From a virus, in IMG/VR virus record IMGVR_UViG_3300035180_000103, positions 1-20,048 of that record: a stretch of DNA of 20,048 bases. The stretch is one strand, 5' to 3'. Positions within the stretch are counted from its first letter, which is position 1; every line of letters starts with the position of its first letter. Position numbers and translations under genes: made by a program. The notes under the pieces are model-generated. The model was given only the letters and a program-made list of their open reading frames with translations, was not told the origin of the DNA and did not search any database. This document shows, one piece after another, positions 17,893 through 20,048 of this stretch.

Positions 17893-18027
17893 ATGACTCT
17901 CTCAGTTGCACTTAATCTCCTTGCACAAGGTAACAACGGTGATGAAATCTTGACCATTCTTGATACACTTGTTTCTGATATTGAGCAGGAAGGTATTAAC
18001 AGTTGCGCGGAGGTCTTCGAGGTCTGA
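17893..18027 (+). CDS. Conserved cyanophage-type small acidic protein, 44 aa
   Basis: The product MTLSVALNLLAQGNNGDEIL then DTLVSDIEQEGINSCAEVFE is all-helical and acidic. I associate it with a family of very short cyanophage proteins. It is separated by 78 nt of untranslated sequence from the upstream gene and ends 14 nt before a strong hairpin. Function unknown. Confidence 0.76.
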   Translation: MTLSVALNLLAQGNNGDEILTILDTLVSDIEQEGINSCAEVFEV

Positions 18028-18041
18028 ATATAACTCTCTGT

Positions 18042-18081
18042 GTGCCCTCTGGTTGACTCCGGAGGGCACTTATGTTAGACT
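18042..18081 (+). promoter_or_regulatory. Strong hairpin overlapping a sigma70-like promoter
   Basis: GTGCCCTC (18042-18049) and GAGGGCAC (18062-18069) form an 8-bp GC-rich stem without a T-run, so termination is possible but incomplete. TTGACT (18053-18058), a 17-bp spacer and TAGACT (18076-18081) form a promoter that starts in the hairpin loop. This would separate the accessory transcripts from the late block downstream. Confidence 0.6.
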
Positions 18082-18225
18082 TTGACAGTATATCCCTGAG
18101 AGCAGTGTTTTGCCCTTGGGGGCGTTGCGGCGCGGGGGGCGTTATTAAAAATCGACCACTACCCTAACCTACAGAGGTGACAAATCGACCTCTAAATATC
18201 AACCACATAAAATTTTTCCGGAAGT
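18082..18225 (+). other. Leader region before the late block
   Basis: This stretch holds a strongly G-rich run (about 18111-18140), a second TTGACA without a usable -10 (18082-18087), an AGAGGT/ACCTCT hairpin (18173-18193), and TCTAAATA (18191-18198), two bases off the late octamer. No ORF is supported. Confidence 0.45.
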
Positions 18226-18384
18226 ATGATAAGTCCTCGAAACCCCCGCAGATATAATCGTAGGAAACCTTATTGGAATTTCTATAGAGTTGTACTTGCA
18301 GGGTGGGTAATAAGATATCCAAAAATTGTGTGGGTGCCTATTGGATTTTTAATAGTATTGATATATAATGCGGTAGTAAATTAA
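18226..18384 (+). CDS. Small basic membrane protein, 52 aa
   Basis: MISPRNPRRYNRRKPYWNFY is an Arg-rich, aromatic N-terminus, followed by VVLAGWVIRYPK and a membrane helix at about residues 33-50 (KIVWVPIGFLIVLIYNAV). The ribosome-binding-like GGAAG is unusually close to the ATG. The positive N-terminus predicts N-in topology. The frame is open and compact in an otherwise non-coding 400-bp stretch. Function unknown. Confidence 0.68.
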   Translation: MISPRNPRRYNRRKPYWNFYRVVLAGWVIRYPKIVWVPIGFLIVLIYNAVVN

Positions 18385-18425
18385 GATTTGCTACAAAAAA
18401 TTTCTCAAAATATTTTTCACCCCGC

Positions 18426-18617
18426 ATGGAAAAAATATACCACATATATGCAAAGGATAGATGTTTATTTCATTCTATCAAAGAAGAAGAATTTGGAGTT
18501 ACGTGGAAAACATTAAACAATATGGTTGGTTTAATGAAAACTGATTATAAAATAGAAGACTTGTCATATGAAGAGTTAACTGTGAATAAACTCATATCAC
18601 TACATTCTTCTCATTGA
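18426..18617 (+). CDS. Conserved cyanophage-type small protein, 63 aa
   Basis: MEKIYHIYAKDRCLFHSIKE then FGVTWKTLNNMVGLMKTDYK and LSYEELTVNK: I associate this pattern with short cyanophage proteins encoded near glycosyltransferase or structural genes. It is soluble, alpha/beta, with one Cys. It follows AT-rich sequence with no clear Shine-Dalgarno. Function unknown. Confidence 0.8.
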   Translation: MEKIYHIYAKDRCLFHSIKEEEFGVTWKTLNNMVGLMKTDYKIEDLSYEELTVNKLISLHSSH

Positions 18618-18666
18618 CAAAACCATATATACCTGATAAAATTGATCTGAAGGTTGATTAAACTTT

Positions 18667-19434
18667 ATGGCAAAAGGATTCACAGTTAAAGCAGCAGCAC
18701 CTACTCCCAAGACTGAAGATTGGGACTATGTAGCAATTAAGGAAAGAATGAAAGGAAAAAGCATTGTTTTCTGTCTTCCCGGCAGAGGTTGTTCTTTTAT
18801 CTTTCTCAAAGCATTTGTACAACTTTGTTTTGATTTAGTTCAAAATGGAATGAGTATTCAAATCTCACAAGATTACTCATCAATGGTAAACTTTGCAAGA
18901 TGTAAGTGTCTCGGAGCAAATGTTCTTCGTGGACCTAAACAAATTCCATGGGACGGAAAACTTCAGTATGATTATCAACTTTGGATTGACTCGGATATTG
19001 TCTTTGACTCTAACAAGTTCTGGCAACTCTGTGATATGTCTCTGAATGCAGAAGGAGAAGAAAAAGAAATCGTTGGTGGTTGGTATGCAACAGAAGATGG
19101 ACACACAACCTCTGTCGCACACTGGTTAGAAGAAGATGATTTCCGCAAGAATGGTGGAGTGATGAATCATGAAACTGTGGAGTCTATCAGCAAGCGTCGT
19201 AAACCTTTTACAGTTGATTACACTGGATTTGGTTGGGTCCTGATTAAGAAAGGAGTCTTTGAGAATCTTGAGTATCCTTGGTTTGCTCCTAAGATGCAAG
19301 TCTTTGAGTCAGGTGCAGTACAAGATATGTGCGGAGAAGATGTCTCATTCTGTCTTGATGCTATTGAGAAAGGTTTTGAGATTTGGTGTGACCCTCGGAT
19401 TCGTGTGGGACATGAAAAGACTCGCATAATCTAA
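18667..19434 (+). CDS. GT-A-fold glycosyltransferase-like protein, 255 aa
   Basis: LWIDSDIVF (residues 105-113) contains the D-x-D metal/nucleotide-sugar motif (DSD at 108-110) after a hydrophobic strand. DYTGFGWVLIKK (184-195) and GEDVSFCLDAIEKG (223-236) match the acceptor-binding and catalytic-acid region of GT2/GT-A transferases. H249 near the end could complete the metal site. The N-terminal KSIVFCLPGRGCSFIFLKAF is the nucleotide-binding Rossmann start. It probably transfers a sugar to a phage structural protein or a host surface glycan. The type is common among cyanomyoviruses. There is no signal peptide, so it is cytoplasmic. The stop overlaps the next start (TAATG). Confidence 0.83.
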   Translation: MAKGFTVKAAAPTPKTEDWDYVAIKERMKGKSIVFCLPGRGCSFIFLKAFVQLCFDLVQNGMSIQISQDYSSMVNFARCKCLGANVLRGPKQIPWDGKLQYDYQLWIDSDIVFDSNKFWQLCDMSLNAEGEEKEIVGGWYATEDGHTTSVAHWLEEDDFRKNGGVMNHETVESISKRRKPFTVDYTGFGWVLIKKGVFENLEYPWFAPKMQVFESGAVQDMCGEDVSFCLDAIEKGFEIWCDPRIRVGHEKTRII

Positions 19435-19586
19435 TGAGTAAACTTTACAATCTTTTATATAAAGGGCGTAAGATTTATACAAATATCAGCACAGAAGAAT
19501 GTGCTGATATTCTTCAAGAATTCTCTGAGCGTTATTTCTCTGGAGAAAATATTAATCCTAATGAACTAGAAATGGAGGAGCTTTAA
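19434..19586 (+). CDS. Small protein following the glycosyltransferase, 50 aa
   Basis: It starts in a TAATG overlap with the glycosyltransferase and ends in another with the next gene. MSKLYNLLYKGRKIYTNIST then EECADILQEFSERYFSGENI is basic, then acidic and helical. GGAGG near its end (19574-19578) is the ribosome-binding site of the next ORF. Function unknown. Confidence 0.76.
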   Translation: MSKLYNLLYKGRKIYTNISTEECADILQEFSERYFSGENINPNELEMEEL

Positions 19587-19732
19587 TGGCATCTAAAGGT
19601 GGTATGAATAAGACGGTGTTTGAATCAGGAACACCTAAGAAAACTCGTCAAGGGAGAAGTGCTCGTACATTGCTTTCAGCAACTTCTCGCAATGGAAAAC
19701 AAAAGAAATATAGAGGACAAGGAAAAGGTTAA
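19586..19732 (+). CDS. Very small, highly basic protein, 48 aa
   Basis: GGAGG lies 7 nt before the ATG. The product MASKGGMNKTVFESGTPKKT then RQGRSARTLLSATSRNGKQK and a GQGKG end is Lys/Arg/Gly-rich, with no hydrophobic core, and is of a type I associate with cyanophages. It is probably a nucleic-acid-binding or ribosome-associated peptide, or a structural linker. The terminator at 19744 follows 11 nt after the stop. Confidence 0.78.
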   Translation: MASKGGMNKTVFESGTPKKTRQGRSARTLLSATSRNGKQKKYRGQGKG

Positions 19733-19743
19733 GTAATATAGAT

Positions 19744-19771
19744 AAACCAGGGAGAAATCTCTGGTTTTTTT
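19744..19771 (+). terminator. Rho-independent terminator after the glycosyltransferase operon
   Basis: AAACCA and TGGTTT pair, then GAG/CTC after a GG bulge, followed by a run of seven T. It ends the transcript covering 18667-19732. Confidence 0.72.
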
Positions 19772-19786
19772 ATTATTAAAAGGTTA

Positions 19787-20048
19787 ATGTCATATTTAAA
19801 TCATAATTTACCTACGTTTACATGTTATATTCGCAATGAGTTTCTCTATAATCATAAGAAAGGTCATGGTGAGGTAACTTTATGTGATGTGCATTCAGTA
19901 GCATCCTTAGAGAAGCACGTACCACTCTTTGAGACGTTTCTAGAGAATGGGGTTAACTGGACACGAAGACCTATTCATGCACTTTGTTGGAAACCTGATG
20001 CGCCAATACCAAAATTAGAAGAGTGTATGTGGTGGGACTGCTTTTCAC
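19787..20048 (+). CDS. Conserved cyanophage-type protein, N-terminal part (runs off the window)
   Basis: AAAAGG lies just upstream of the ATG. The open frame (MSYLNHNLPTFTCYIRNEFL then YNHKKGHGEVTLCDVHSVAS) continues to the last base, giving 87 visible residues. The Cys/Trp/His-rich middle (HALCWKPD, CMWWDCFS) could include a metal site, but nothing specific is recognised. It begins a new transcript after the terminator at 19744. The true length is unknown. Confidence 0.78.
   Translation, partial: MSYLNHNLPTFTCYIRNEFLYNHKKGHGEVTLCDVHSVASLEKHVPLFETFLENGVNWTRRPIHALCWKPDAPIPKLEECMWWDCFS

Overview
The window looks like part of the genome of a marine T4-like cyanophage (a myovirus infecting Synechococcus or Prochlorococcus). 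This rests on family recognition, not on a database search: a T4-type late promoter octamer (TATAAATA), a small basic protein with a T4-like capsid-targeting N-terminus, a GT-A glycosyltransferase followed by tiny basic ORFs of a kind I associate with cyanomyoviruses, very dense packing with ATGA/TAATG overlaps, and dozens of short ORFs of families I associate with cyanophage accessory regions. Every supported gene is on the + strand. No tRNA, photosynthesis gene, integrase or transposase was seen.

Layout. (1) 1-2890: the C-terminal part of a Dam-type adenine methyltransferase, then a tightly overlapping run of ten small ORFs, several with one membrane helix. (2) 2876-5474: a restriction-modification-like cassette between two 45-bp direct repeats. 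It has a putative PD-(D/E)XK-like nuclease and an N6-adenine methyltransferase split into two genes whose order is inverted: the motif IV (NPPF) half precedes the SAM-binding (motif X, I-III) half. (3) 5494-6789: three small ORFs and a late-promoter-driven, Ala/Lys/Arg-rich protein with a capsid-targeting-like start. (4) 6791-15600: an accessory block of modules. Most begin with the same 33-bp element, and among the small ORFs are an SF2 helicase, a ParB/Srx-fold-like protein, a ligase-like nucleotidyltransferase and an exported glycine-zipper protein. (5) 15601-16670: mainly non-coding, with a terminator, an AT-rich tract beside three phased cyanobacterial-type DnaA boxes, a textbook sigma70 promoter for one 57-aa gene, and a late promoter followed by about 300 nt of non-coding sequence ending in a terminator. 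(6) 16671-18027: three more 33-bp-element modules plus two small genes. (7) 18028-20048: a leader region, then a late-type block with a membrane protein, a glycosyltransferase and small proteins, cut by the window end.

The unifying feature is the 33-bp element, present 13 times, always on the + strand and just upstream of a gene. It has a near-palindromic core (TTAGGA-TCG-TCCAAA) and ends in TATAGT. It behaves like one regulon-wide promoter/operator that may also act as a recombination seam: three pairs of copies share extra identical sequence upstream, and one such pair brackets the restriction-modification cassette. The RM-like cassette together with this seam is the best candidate in the window for something undescribed.
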